DNA of 64,000 nucleotides from Pinguiococcus pyrenoidosus. Lineage: Eukaryota; Sar; Pinguiophyceae; Pinguiochrysidales; Pinguiochrysidaceae. This document shows positions 20,836-30,725 of this stretch, one piece after another. The stretch's first letter is position 1, and the number at the start of each line of letters is the position of its first letter. The notes below the pieces were generated by a model. The model was not told the DNA's origin. It did no database searches and saw nothing but the letters and a program-made list of their open reading frames with translations. A program made the translations under genes and the position numbers. Location: contig JAAMXY010000262.1 in NCBI GenBank assembly GCA_019677205.1, positions 62,001-126,000 on the forward strand, read 5' to 3'.

Positions 20836-21453
20836 TTAAGCCCAGTTGTCATCCTTGGTCGTCACCGCTTGCTCGCTGCTGATGCCCTGCCGATCCAGCT
20901 GCGCCTGGTAGCTCTCTGCGTAGGTGCCCAGGTCGCTTTCCAGCATCTTCTGCTGGACGTCCCGGAACTCGTCGTCGGTGAAGTACAGGTACAGCGTGAG
21001 CAGGATGCCGGCGAAGATGGCGCCGGCGGCCACGTAGCCCACGACGTCCAGCAGGCAGCAGATGATGCCTGCGAGGACGAAGAAGATGACGCGGCTCCAG
21101 GTCTTGTACATGAAGCCGAACTTGGAGGCGATGATGGCCGCGATGGACGCGAAGTGGACCTCGTAGCAAAACACCAGCAGGCCGAACACGAAGGCGTACA
21201 GGCCCAGCATGCCCACGCTGAAGTTGGCGCTGGCGTCGTCCCCGCTGCTAGACTGCAGAAACACCACGCGCACGCCGGCGGCCATCATCGCGATGGCCGT
21301 GCCGGCGAACCACACCCGAAGAATGAGCAGGCGCATCTCGAGCGTTGGCCACTTGTCGCCGCTCGGCGGCGGAGAGCCATACGCGTTCGCCGGCGCCGGC
21401 GTGCCGTACCCCGAGGAGCCCGAAGGGTTGCCGACCCAGTTGGAGTTCGACAT
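20836..21453 (-). CDS. COPI-associated / TVP15-like Golgi membrane protein
   Basis: Single exon, 205 residues from the ATG at 21453 (MSNSNWVGNPSG). The open frame continues upstream without a sensible start. A Gly/Pro/Tyr-rich cytosolic N-terminus (~1-36) precedes four hydrophobic segments at ~41-66, 78-98, 118-136 and 137-158. The stretch ASKFGFMYKTWSRVIFFVLAG, between helices 2 and 3, follows the family pattern of a Phe-Gly-Phe loop leading into an aromatic helix. The C-terminal ~45 residues are acidic and cytosolic. Members sit in Golgi/endosomal vesicles and are linked to COPI traffic. An alternative is another tetraspan vesicle protein such as SCAMP, but the NPF-repeat and E-peptide features of SCAMPs are absent. 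Its 3' end faces the K+ channel gene. Confidence 0.72.
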   Translation of the reverse strand: MSNSNWVGNPSGSSGYGTPAPANAYGSPPPSGDKWPTLEMRLLILRVWFAGTAIAMMAAGVRVVFLQSSSGDDASANFSVGMLGLYAFVFGLLVFCYEVHFASIAAIIASKFGFMYKTWSRVIFFVLAGIICCLLDVVGYVAAGAIFAGILLTLYLYFTDDEFRDVQQKMLESDLGTYAESYQAQLDRQGISSEQAVTTKDDNWA

Positions 21454-22623
21454 GCTCCACAACTGATGCGCGCGCGCGCGGGGAAACACCAAGCGGCTGC
21501 TTCCGCAGCCGTTGTATGGCGCCGGAGCGGAGACGACGAGAAAGATAAACAACAACGGCCCCAATTGGCGGGGTACAAAGACTTTGGTATTACAAAATAT
21601 TTGAAAGGAACATTGCTGGGCGCGAAGGATGGCGCTTTGACCCTCGTTCCTGAGTTCGGTTTCATGCTGAACAAGTGGCGGGATCTTTAGCGGCCGGACG
21701 CAAAGCGGAACTTCGATGGAAGCGACTGGGGCGTTCATTGGTTGCGGAACCGAATCTTCGTTTTGAATGATACAGAAAGTTGAGCTGACCATGATCCGCA
21801 CGTTACGGGAATGTCTTCGTTGTTCTTGTTGTGATTCGTGTCGCAAAGACGATTCGGGCGCCGCCAGTTTTTCCGTTGCGGCGTTCATCGCACAGGACAA
21901 GGGAAGGTTGCCGGGTGTCTTCCCTTTCGCATGGCTCCTTGAAAAGCTACACCTACAGCACCATGGGGCAACCGTTTGCAGCGAGGGGCATGGCATCGAG
22001 ATCACCGACGGATGTTCATGAAGCGACGTCGGTGGCATTTGTGCCACGCCGTTGGATGCGTTATCGTGACTTTTCTTGGATAAGGAGGAGTGTCCGGTTG
22101 GCGTGGGGGAAACGCTCTTGGCGGTCCAAAAAGTGCCTACTCACTCATGTCAACTTCATGCGTTCTTCAAGAGAATCCGCCGCCTTCGACTTCCTCACTC
22201 ACCTCGCTTCCGACTCTTCGCCAGCAGTCCACTTCAATTCAACACCAAATGCCCAGGAGCTGCCCCTCCCCCAACAGCGCCACAAATCGAGGCAAATCGC
22301 CCGTCGAGCCACCTTCCTCAAGTCGAAGGCGCCGGCAGCGCCTTCAACGCCACAGTGATTGACGCTGTTGTCGCCTGACCTCGGTCGCGCTGTCGAAGGG
22401 CGCACCAACCGAAGCACCGCGTCACCATAGATTGTAGACAGTGTACATCCCCGAGGCTGTGAGCTACCTCCCTATATTAAGGCTCTAGCAGAGACGGGCC
22501 TTGCCTCTGTCCCGGTAACTTCAGCGGCGCGGAATCTGAATTTGGAGCGGCCATGCCCTACAGTTGAGCGGCCATGCCGCATCGAAAGAGCTGCCGCACT
22601 CTTGGGAATCCCGCGGGGCGGGA
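21454..22623. promoter_or_regulatory. Divergent intergenic region, no gene seen
   Basis: This 1.17-kb gap separates the starts of the COPI-associated gene (minus) and the glycosyltransferase gene (plus). Frames here lack protein-like composition. A moderately AT-rich patch lies at 21575-21605, upstream of the minus-strand gene, and a pyrimidine/Pro-codon-rich stretch at 22180-22350. Both promoters should be within it. Confidence 0.5.
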
Positions 22624-24532
22624 ATGAGCGCAACCACGCGGCTCTGGCGCGCGTCGCCGGTGAAGGAGAACCCCAAAGGTCGCTGGCGCTCGCTGCTTTG
22701 GCGAGGTCTCGTTGCCTTCCTCTTCGGGACGGTCTTCGTGGTATCTGCTGTGGTTCTCCTAAGACGCGCTGGCGGGCGGCAAGACTCGGCTGGTCCCTCG
22801 GCGAATTCCGAGCCGCGGTATGGCCTGACGATCTGCGCCAGCGTGAGAAACGAAGCGCGCTGGCTGCGTCCGTGGATCGTCTTTCATCAGATGGTAGCGA
22901 CCCAAACGCGACGCATGACCCGACAAGGCCTATGAATACTGAGCCGGGGCGATGTGCTTTTCCCGCCAGGTGGGAGTCGAGCAGATCCTACTCTACGACG
23001 ACAACTCGACGGATGCCACAGTGGTAGGAAGCTCGGATGCTCGGATGCTTTGTTTCCTCTCCCCTGCGGCATGTAAGCCAGCACCATTGCGCAGGCTATC
23101 ATAGAGGAGTATGCACGGAAGGGGATTGTGACGTACATGGGAGGTCCGGAGGTCTGGCACCGACGGTTGGACACCGAAGAGCCGCACAAGATTGCCGATC
23201 TGCTGGTAAGCAGTCCCGGAGCGCCGGCCCCTACTCATCGCTTCACACGGCGATGCTCCGTGCCAGGTGCACTGCTACAAGCACGTGGCGCCGCAGTCGC
23301 GGTGGATGGTGTTCTTGGATCCCGACGAGTACATGTTCCCCATCGACTCCTTTGCGCAGGTACGCTCGGCACGTGCAAGACGGCAAAGCCTACTTCCCAC
23401 TGAGGCCGAATGGTTGAGCAGGACGGCAGCTCCTGTTCCATCTCGAAGTTCCTCGAGACGAGATGTCCACAAGATCAGTCTCACGTCCTGGTTCGGTGGC
23501 AGATGTTCGGCTTCAACGGCTTCGTGTCTCAGGTGCAAACCCATGATGCTTTGTGTCGTTGCGGTTCTGTCTAGGTTTCCACCACCGACGTCTTCCAAGT
23601 GTACGTCGCGGACTAGTTGCTCACTTCCTTGCCTCGCTCAGCCCGCAGGCCCGCTCTACGAGACGCACTTCTGGTCCGGAGGCGCGTGCGACGAGCAGTC
23701 GCTGCAAGGCACGGGGGTTCCGCATTGCAGCGCGAAGTCCTTCGAGTACATCGCCAACTACTGCGGAGAGTGCCGCCACACCAAAGCTGTCCTGAACACA
23801 TGTGGGTGCTTTCATTCATTCCTTTGCCCTTCTTCTTTACTTTCGGGACGGGTAAAAAGGGGTGTGCATGTGCGTTTGTGTGCGGTGGTTGGATGAGGCT
23901 GGAAAAATCACCCTGAGCTTCGCCAAAGCATGACGATGGGCTTGTAGATCGATGCCTGAAGGATGAAGCACTTGGGGAAACGAATGTCGGGGAGCACTGG
24001 CCGCGCCATATCGGGAGGGAAGACCCACTGTTCAAAGTGATGACGAGGTGCGTGCAGACGTCGCGAGGTCCTCTTTTCAAGGTCCTCGGTGAAACCTTGC
24101 CCAACGCCCCAACACAGGGAACGTCAGTGCCGTCGTGCTTTTGTTCCGGACGACCCGAACAACGAAGACTTTGACGCTCCAGTCACGTGCGCCATGGCTC
24201 AGATGAACATGGAAGGAAACAGCTACTTTGGTGAGCGGGAATCAGCGGTTTCCTCAGGTATTCACCCGCTGCTGACTCATTGCCGGTCGTGCCTCTTAGA
24301 TCTCGACGATCAACACAGCTTGATGCGGCCCAGGCCGCATCACAAGTGGAGCCCGCAGTGCTGCTCGGGAGGGCTCACGATCTACCATTACGCGCTGAAG
24401 TCCCATGAAGCGCTCGGGTGGCGCCGGGCAAGGGGTGCCCGGTCCGTCGACTTCTCCCAAGAAGAGAACTACCAGAAGCGGGATCTCAACGGGAGATTCT
24501 CCCCTCACGCCCTAAGGTACACCTGTCCGTAG
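22624..24532 (+). CDS. GT92-like type II membrane glycosyltransferase
   Basis: Ten exons: 22624-22893, 22970-23023, 23095-23205, 23267-23359, 23422-23532, 23575-23598, 23642-23801, 23948-24047, 24118-24230, 24300-24532; 422 residues in one continuous frame. A cytosolic tail and one membrane helix (~27-46) are followed by a lumenal catalytic domain of the GT92/DUF23 type. The nucleotide-sugar signature is CASVRNEARWLRPW (71-84) with DDNSTD (100-105), and the metal-binding DxD is FLDPDEY (161-167). A conserved TH-F/W (YETHFW) lies further on, and IYHYALKS sits near the end. Introns are only 42-146 nt; the 42- and 43-nt introns flank a 24-nt exon. The acceptor at 23421 is my choice among several AGs. 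The final exon could run differently, since open sequence continues at 24535. Expected in the Golgi. Confidence 0.8.
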
Positions 24533-25152
24533 AGATGGCGAAGGACTTGCTCAGCACTAATCTTTGGCAAAGATTCGTGAGGGGCGTTCGCGAGAGATTG
24601 GCAGAGCCTGAGTGGAATCCATTCCTTAGCTTCCACGACGTGGAGAGCAGCAGTGGCAGTCCTCCCGTGGCCTGCGCAATTCACAAAGGCCTCGAACTGC
24701 GCGGGGGACAGGTGAGCCTGACTCTTCTCCGCGGATGGTTGTCCCGACGTGGTTGATAACCAGATATTCTGCGGCCTTTGCCAGGAGATCCGGCAATCGC
24801 GGGCGAAGACCTCGAGACGGTCTTCCTCTGCCGAAGACTGCTGCGAGACCTGTGCGAAGACCATTCATTGCCAGGTATTCAGATGGTCTCCTTCAGGTGC
24901 GAGGATGCGGTGATGCTGGGTCAGCGTGTCGCTCCCTCACTCTTCTCTGCACCAGATGGGAGCTGTACGATGCTGCGGGAGTCCTCTGGACGAGACGAGG
25001 CGCCGATCTTGAGCTTCGCGCGGAACTCGAGCTTCTCATCGGGAAGCCTGGTGGTCAACGAGTGTCGATAGCGATCACAATGGCGACTGCGAAAAAGATG
25101 ACTGGAGCGTGTAGGCACCACCTCCGCCATTTTGTAGCAAGTTTGCTTCGCA
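24533..25152 (+). other. Possible extra exons or small gene after GT92
   Basis: Just after the glycosyltransferase stop, an ATG at 24535 opens a protein-like stretch (MAKDLLSTNLWQRFVRGV...). It can be joined across GT-AG borders: 24535-24711, 24785-24874, then 24956-25012 ending in TGA, all phase 0. The joined product has 108 residues and a Cys-rich second half (DCCETCAKTIHC, then CC). The last exon reads equally well in another frame up to about 25160. I do not recognise a family. It could be an alternative 3' end of the glycosyltransferase, a separate small gene, or chance. RNA evidence would decide. Confidence 0.25.
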
Positions 25153-27012
25153 CTAGAGTCTAAACTTGGCGAACGACTCGGATATCTGGCTGTCCGTCGG
25201 TCGCCCTTCGAAGGTCGTGAAGGGCTCGTACACCTCCTTCACGTTGGCGCCATACGCTCTACCGGAGGGATCGGCTGGGTCGACGTCCCTGCGCAAGCTC
25301 AAGACATAGGGCTCCTTGTAGTTCTTCCTGTACATCGCCCCCTTGATGGGAAAGTAGCTGACTCCGCTGGTGTAGAGCAATCGCAAGTTGTACATCTCGT
25401 TCTCCAGGAAGGAATTCGCAAAGGCCCGTCGCTCGCCACGCCCTCGCACCTGCATCACGTCATTCGGCGATGGGCGGTCCTCAAGCCGCGGGTTCACCAC
25501 GAGCACCCGCTGGCCCCTGGCCTCTGCCGCGTCCGTGAGGGCCTTCAACGGCTCGAGGACGTTGCCGCCGACGATGTTCTGGGGTGCAACGCAGATGTAC
25601 AAGAAAATGTCGTCGTCGACAGCATCCGCTCCAAGCGTCCCGAAAGTAATGAGTCCTTTGAGCTCTTCAGGCCCTGGGTTTCCTGCGGGCTCGGCATATC
25701 CCGCTCTTCCGATCTTCCCGACCTTCTTCGGTGCTTTTCCATTCACATTGACGACCTTCGGTTCGGCAGGATCGGGCTTTGCAGTTGGCGCCGTGTTGCC
25801 ATTCACACTGACGACCTTGGGTTCGGCAGGATCGGGCTTTGCAGTGGGCGCCGTGTTGCCATTGACACTGACAACCTTGGGTTCGGCGGGATCGGGCTTT
25901 GCAGTGAGCGCCGTGTTGCCATTCACACTGACAACCTTGGGCTCGGCGGGATCCGGTGGGGCAGCTCCAGACTGCTGAGGCGCCGGCGGTGGGCTAGGGC
26001 GTTCAACTGGCGCCGCTTTGCTTTGGTCTCTGGCGGGTGTCGCCTTACCACCGGAGGCGCCTTCCTTTTCTGCCAGCTTGGTGGCGACCTCAGGGGGCAG
26101 CTCGCCCCAATCCATCCTCTCGAGCAAGGCGCGGACCCCACTGAGGGCAAGCGGGAGTGCCGTGAAGGCCCCTTCGCCCATGGACGGCTGGACAAGAAAA
26201 CGCACGCGCTTCGGCTCGCCATCGACGCCTCCGAACGCAATCTCACATGCAACGTCGCGGAGCAGCTCCAGCATCGTGCCGATCCGATACGTGTCCATGC
26301 TGGGATTGGTCTCGGGCACCAGACAGGTGATCTGCCCTCTCTTCGGCAGCGCGGGATCCGCCATCGCCTCGCACACCGCGCGGGTGATGTCTCTGTAGAT
26401 GAACTGCCGCGCCAGCGTAGAGTGCGGCACATTGTTGAGCAAAAAGTTCACCGGAAGCTCCAGGCTCTGCCCGGGGTTGCCCCCGCTTTGCTCCGTGGCC
26501 GACGTGCCCTGCGGCAGCCGCAGCAACGCGACCGACACGTCCGGTCCGCTGTCTGGCACAACGGCAGCGTCTCGCGCCTCCCGTGCCACTGCCATGAGCG
26601 CCCTGCGGAGCGCCGGAGGAGAGCCCGTGGCCACGTCCTCCTTGCAGTCCTCCGGCCAGGGGATCAGGGTCTTTTCCAGCGTCTCCGAGGTCTTGCCGAA
26701 GAAGTTTTTCTGCTGCACCCTGACGTCCATCTCCACGCCGTCCAGCGTGATGGCCTTGGCGCTGGCTTCCAGCATCACATAGCTACCCTGGGTCCACGCG
26801 TTGCGTCGCTTGGCCTCCTCGGCCAGCGCCGACTGCGTCGCCACCCATTGGCAGCGGACGTCAGCGCTGAGTTCCCGGTTCAGGAAGGCCAGCACGGCGG
26901 ACGAGAGGTCGAAGTCGCTGCCCACGGTGGCCCGCAATGGCGACAGCCTCCACGGGCTTGCCAGCGGCAGCAGCGCAAGGCAAAAGGCGGCGAGAATCGC
27001 CAAAAAATGCAT
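25153..27012 (-). CDS. DUF1995-domain protein, probably plastid-targeted
   Basis: Single exon, 619 residues from the ATG at 27012. The open frame extends upstream, but that ATG begins a hydrophobic leader (MHFLAILAAFCLALLPLAS), a signal peptide, followed by an Arg/Ser segment as in ER-routed plastid leaders. Residues ~25-300 are alpha/beta. The stretch ~325-430 is Pro/Ala-rich and contains a four-copy 20-residue repeat. The C-terminal ~190 residues match the DUF1995 type (RGERRAFANSFLENEMYNLR... SYFPIKGAMYRK... Y). The family is known from plastid proteins, including a chloroplast adenylate-kinase fusion. Here no kinase P-loop is seen, so the role is unknown. It stands tail to tail with the tentative exons at 24535-25012. 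Confidence 0.75.
   Translation of the reverse strand: MHFLAILAAFCLALLPLASPWRLSPLRATVGSDFDLSSAVLAFLNRELSADVRCQWVATQSALAEEAKRRNAWTQGSYVMLEASAKAITLDGVEMDVRVQQKNFFGKTSETLEKTLIPWPEDCKEDVATGSPPALRRALMAVAREARDAAVVPDSGPDVSVALLRLPQGTSATEQSGGNPGQSLELPVNFLLNNVPHSTLARQFIYRDITRAVCEAMADPALPKRGQITCLVPETNPSMDTYRIGTMLELLRDVACEIAFGGVDGEPKRVRFLVQPSMGEGAFTALPLALSGVRALLERMDWGELPPEVATKLAEKEGASGGKATPARDQSKAAPVERPSPPPAPQQSGAAPPDPAEPKVVSVNGNTALTAKPDPAEPKVVSVNGNTAPTAKPDPAEPKVVSVNGNTAPTAKPDPAEPKVVNVNGKAPKKVGKIGRAGYAEPAGNPGPEELKGLITFGTLGADAVDDDIFLYICVAPQNIVGGNVLEPLKALTDAAEARGQRVLVVNPRLEDRPSPNDVMQVRGRGERRAFANSFLENEMYNLRLLYTSGVSYFPIKGAMYRKNYKEPYVLSLRRDVDPADPSGRAYGANVKEVYEPFTTFEGRPTDSQISESFAKFRL
25741..25962 (-). repeat. 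60-bp coding minisatellite, ~3.7 copies
   Basis: A 60-bp unit is repeated head to tail at 25741, 25801, 25861 and 25921 (last copy partial), with only a few substitutions between copies. Translated on the minus strand, each unit gives 20 residues built on DPAEPKVVSVNGNT plus a linker. The unit length is a multiple of three, so copy-number changes keep the DUF1995 frame. Confidence 0.95.
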
Positions 27013-27080
27013 TGAAAAATGGGCGAAAACACGGCGATGATGGGGTTTCCAGCGGGTTCTCCGGGGTTGAGAGGCTGTAG

Positions 27081-27254
27081 TTAGAGCAGATTGAGCAGCA
27101 GCACCACCACTGGCGCCACTCGAGTCAGTGCCTTGGTGCCTACGAGGTGTCCAATGCAGACGGCCACCGAGAGCCACAGGAGAAACATGAACTCCCGGCG
27201 CTCTCCCAAGATTTGCTTGAAGCTGACGAAAGGAGTCAGAACAAACGCCCCTAT
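27081..27254 (-). other. Orphan hydrophobic frame, possible gene remnant
   Basis: On the minus strand, a frame open from a TGA to a TAA at 27083-27081 reads GAFVLTPFVSFKQILGERRE, then FMFLLWLSVAVCIGHLVGTK and a further hydrophobic tail ALTRVAPVVVLLLNLL. This looks like the last exon of a polytopic membrane protein. The only ATG inside it is at 27188, which would give 35 residues. No matching upstream exon is visible across the AT-rich island. The end of this stretch (CTCTAACTACAG) also resembles a branch point plus acceptor, so a leader intron of the DUF1995 gene is the alternative reading. Confidence 0.3.
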
Positions 27255-27279
27255 TCCGCCGTGTCAAAGGTTGGTAACA

Positions 27280-27360
27280 TACTATGAGTTATAAATTATC
27301 AAAAGTAATTTGATATAAAGTAAATTTATGAAGATTTTTGAAACGTACTATTAGTACTAA
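27280..27360. other. AT-rich island
   Basis: About 80 bp of strongly AT-rich DNA in an otherwise GC-rich region, 270-350 bp upstream of the DUF1995 start codon. Similar islands lie at 29755-29850, 35400-35450 and 41735-41800, each upstream of a start codon. Confidence 0.8.
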
Positions 27361-28207
27361 AGGGAAGTACCATGTCTTTGCAGCTTGGGTACATATCAGC
27401 TGAAGTCATCACGTCAACTGCGTCAACAGTTGCAATCAGCTGAGCATTGGCGAGAGGGAGGCGTGAGACTCCATGCGCTTCGCGGTACAATCCACTTGGA
27501 GAAGGCTGGCGGGCGTGGCTCTGATCTTCTAGTTGTAGCGAAGCGCTTGGCGAAAGGGGAACAGATGCTGCGGCGCAGACTGCGAGGAGACAACGGCGCT
27601 CGAGACGTAGATCATTAGCGGTATCTCGCTGCACTAGTAGTGCCCTATCGCGCGACGCGTTCTTGCTCCTCATGGTACCGCTCGTCTTCACACGCCTAAT
27701 CTGTGCTTCTTACGACACCGAATCGCCAGGGGCCCATCCGACGCCAGCGGGCAACAGTGCCATCTCAATGTGGTTCACTTGCTGCCGGACTCGACATCAG
27801 GAGCAGGATCCTCCCCTTCGCGCGAAGCCGGAGCGGCGAGCGTGGGTTCCTCACGCCTCCTCGATCCCCGCTCTCCGCCATTCACGTGCGACACCTGGTT
27901 GGATTTCCTGGTCGTTCGTGATTTGTCCTGGGTTGAGCTGCGCTGAAACCGTGCTCAGTGTTTCAAAGCAGCGTCGCCCATTCGAGTTTCGGAGCCTCGC
28001 CCCTACGCCCTCCTTCTCCCACTATCTCCCCACCCACTTGCCTTTTCACCGTTGCTTCCAAGTCCCGCACTCACACAAAACGTGCATCCGCATAGCTTAC
28101 GTAGACATCACACGATGCAGGGCCAGAGCTCGCGCCAACGCTGGCCGGGCTTTGCTGCACACAAAGCGCAAAGCGCCCGCAAAGCCGGAATCTTGACGAG
28201 CCGGATG

Positions 28208-29202
28208 CTACCAGTCCCGCGTGGGCATCTGATTGAAGTGCTTCTTGTCCTTCTTCTTCTTGTCCTTCTTCGACCTCTTGGCTTCGGCGGCTGCTGCTTT
28301 CATGGCCGACGTGGCCTTGGCTCCCGTCGCGCCCTTCTTCTTCCGCCGCGACATGCCTTTCGCACGATCCGCCGTGTCGGCGACAGGCCCAGTCGTGCGC
28401 TCAGCAACATCAGGCACTGCGCCATCGGCCTCCTGCTGATCGGCAGCGGATGCAGCGGCGTCTGGCGCCGCCGGAGCTTCCGCCTGGCTCTCCTCCGGTG
28501 GCGCGCCGGCTGCGGCCCCCTTTCTTCTCCTCTTCTTCTTGCCCGCCTTCTTCGCTTGCCCCTCCCCCGGTGCGTTCCCTTCGCCCTCATCAGCGGGCTT
28601 CGCATTCTCCTGCTCGGTCTGCGCCGTCTGCGCGGCCTGCTCGGCGACCCCAAACTCCGACAAGAGCTTGTCCAGATCCTCCAGCTCTCGCGCCTTGCGC
28701 TCCTTGCGTTCTTTCTTGCTGAGCTGCTCGACGGGCTTCGTCTCTAGTGCGTCTTCCTCCGCAGCTGCTTCCCCACCCTACGATTCCGGCGCCGCGTGTC
28801 AGAATCGCCAAGCAGACCGCTGACGCTCCAAAAGGCAACCGAGGACTTGCAATCGGACGTACCTGGTTCGCGCCATCGGCGATCGCCTGCGCTATCTTCG
28901 GCGGTGGCGCCTCATCTTCGTCACTGCTCTCCTCTTCCTCTTCTGACGCACTTTCTGCGTCCTCGTCGTCGCCATCATTCTGTTCAAGTCCCCTTCGAAG
29001 AGTAGCAAAAGCTTAGACAACAAGCAAGGGACACGGCAAAGGAGGAATCCATCTCTTACTGTGCCAAGGCCACGCCGCCGAAGCTCTCGGGCATCACCAG
29101 CGTCTCCTGCACGTTGATACCCGCCGGCACCGCGAAATCGTCATCGTCCGAGTCGGAGTCTCCCCAGTTCGTCGTGCGCTTCTCATTCAAAAATCTCGAC
29201 AT
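28208..29202 (-). CDS. Highly charged unknown protein, likely nuclear
   Basis: Three exons, 29202-29060, 28992-28863 and 28777-28208; 280 residues. I start at the ATG at 29202 (MSRFLNEKRTTNWGDSDSDDDD). The frame upstream of it has no other ATG. Splicing joins the conserved-looking N-terminus to an acidic stretch (ESASEEEEESSDEDEAPPP, ~60-80), then to a basic helical motif (LSKKERKERKARELEDLDKL, ~108-127). An Ala/Pro/Glu-rich linker with two Lys/Arg clusters follows, and a Lys-rich tail ending in PTRDW. The layout of alternating acidic and basic blocks suggests a nucleolar, ribosome-biogenesis or translation-associated protein, but I cannot name a family. Exon joints all keep frame, which supports the model. 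Divergent from SARNP. Confidence 0.65.
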
Positions 29203-29870
29203 CTCCTCGCGTTGAATCCGCTGACGGACCCTCTCGGCAAACTTCAGCACCGTCGGATCTGCGCTTCTCGGTACCGTCCAAAGAGTCCTGAATCGATACG
29301 ACGCTTGCCGCACTTGGAATCCTGACTCTGCAGCGCTTCCCTTCACAGAGAAGAGGTGCGCCTGTGGATCCGGAAGGCTGCGGTCCTCAGGCGCGTGTCG
29401 CCGAATGGACGGCTACGGATCGCCCGCTCAGTGACTCAAGCTGGACCACCGCTCGCTTCCGGAGTCTGCGCAGATATGGGAAAGCTCGCGGATCGAACAG
29501 AGCGAAAGTTGCTCCCCCGTACGTGCTGGGCTACGTGCGTGTGGCCGCGCAGTCCGAATTCGGCCGTGGCAGGCGCGGCTCGAGTGCCGTTCGTGGCCAC
29601 AGGCGCTTCACTGCGAACGAGAACGTCACAAGCGGCTTCAATGGTACCACTTGGGAACGCAGAAACACCGAAAACGCCGACAGAGGCTCAAAGCGCCGAG
29701 AACCACAGCATCGAGAGATGACAAACGCAGCGACACAGGTTTCATGTGTTCAATACCCGTTACAGCTTTTGAGAAAATATGTTAAGAGTATATTAAAATC
29801 TTGTCATATCTACCATGAAATATTGGAAGAATATATTATTTATTTATAACGCCTTGTCTTGTCGATTTCG
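29203..29870. promoter_or_regulatory. Divergent promoter region with AT-rich island
   Basis: This gap lies between the start codons of the charged unknown protein and SARNP. The last ~100 bp before the SARNP ATG (29755-29850) is strikingly AT-rich and includes runs such as ATATATTATTTATTTATAAC, a candidate TATA-like or nucleosome-free element. The GC-rich left part has an open frame of no clear merit. Confidence 0.5.
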
Positions 29871-30725
29871 ATGACTCCTGTCATCCACTCATCCGCATCC
29901 GACGCCACAGATATCTCTTTAAGCGACGCGTCGGTGGGCAAGATGCCAGTGGATCCGTCCTCCATGAAGGTCGATGAGCTCAAGCAGGAGCTGTCGAAGC
30001 GCAGCCTGCCCACGGTGAGGCGTCTGCCGTTTGCCCGCCTTTTCCGGTTCAAATCCTCTTTAACCCCCGGAACTACGCTCGCGCTGTAGAGCGGCCGCAA
30101 GGCCGACCTCGTGTCGCGCCTGCAGATGGCGCTGGACGACGAGGAGTTCGGCCTGAGCCTCGACCCGCAACCGGTCGCAGCCGCCACCGAGCCCAAGAAA
30201 GCTGCGGAGCCGGAGCCCGTGGAACAGGCACCGAAAGCCGCGGAGCAGCCGGAACCGGTGGCGCAGCCGGAGCCTGCGGTCGCAGCTGCGCCAAAGGAGC
30301 TTCCGGCCAAGGCACTTTCCAAGCCAGTGGCCGAGGAGGAGACGCCGGCGGTGGCGCCTGCCAAGCCAGTAGCTGCGGAGTCGGCCGCAGCAGCGGCACC
30401 GACCAGCAGCGGCGCCACTCCGGCCGCGGAGTTGTCGGATCGGATAGCTGCGCGGATCCGCAGATTCGGGGTGCTGACCAAGGAGGCGAAGGTGACGAAG
30501 ACCAAGACGAGCTTGCAGGCGCGAGCGGAGCGCTTTGGGCTCAAGGGGGAGGACAAGAAGCCGGCGGCGAAAAGCGGCTCGGCAGGGAAGAAGGGCAAGG
30601 GCAAGATCAAGATGACGGTGCCGCCGGAGGAGCTCGCCAAGCTAGAGGCCAGGAAGCGTCGCTTCGCTTCAGCGGAGGACCAGAAGATGGCGGCGCGGGC
30701 GGCTCGCTTCGGGACACAGGCCTGA
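29871..30725 (+). CDS. SARNP: SARNP/THO1-like SAP-domain mRNA export factor
   Basis: Two exons, 29871-30014 and 30090-30725; 259 residues. The SAP DNA/RNA-binding domain (MKVDELKQELSKRSLPT then SGRKADLVSRLQ, ~36-65) is split by the intron and restored by splicing. A long Ala/Pro/Glu-rich linker (~75-175) follows. The C-terminal half carries repeats of the Arg-Phe-Gly type (RIRRFG, RAERFG, RKRRFA, RAARFG), the hallmark of SARNP/CIP29, plant MOS11 and yeast Tho1. These bind the TREX helicase and help mRNA export, so the product should be nuclear. Length is close to animal SARNP (~210), with an expanded linker. The open frame upstream begins at TTG; the ATG at 29871 is the first. Confidence in identity is high. 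Confidence 0.9.

Larger units (their letters stand above)
27013..28207. other. 1.2-kb gap with AT-rich island, no clear gene
   Basis: The left end should be the leader/promoter of the DUF1995 gene. An AT-rich island (27280-27360) and an orphan hydrophobic frame (27081-27254) are listed separately. The rest (27400-28200) is GC-rich with only short frames and no recognisable family. Confidence 0.5.

Noticed and set aside
30045-30060. GGTTCAAATCC, a tRNA B-box-like word in the SARNP intron
   Set aside because: No A-box, acceptor stem or cloverleaf can be formed around it.
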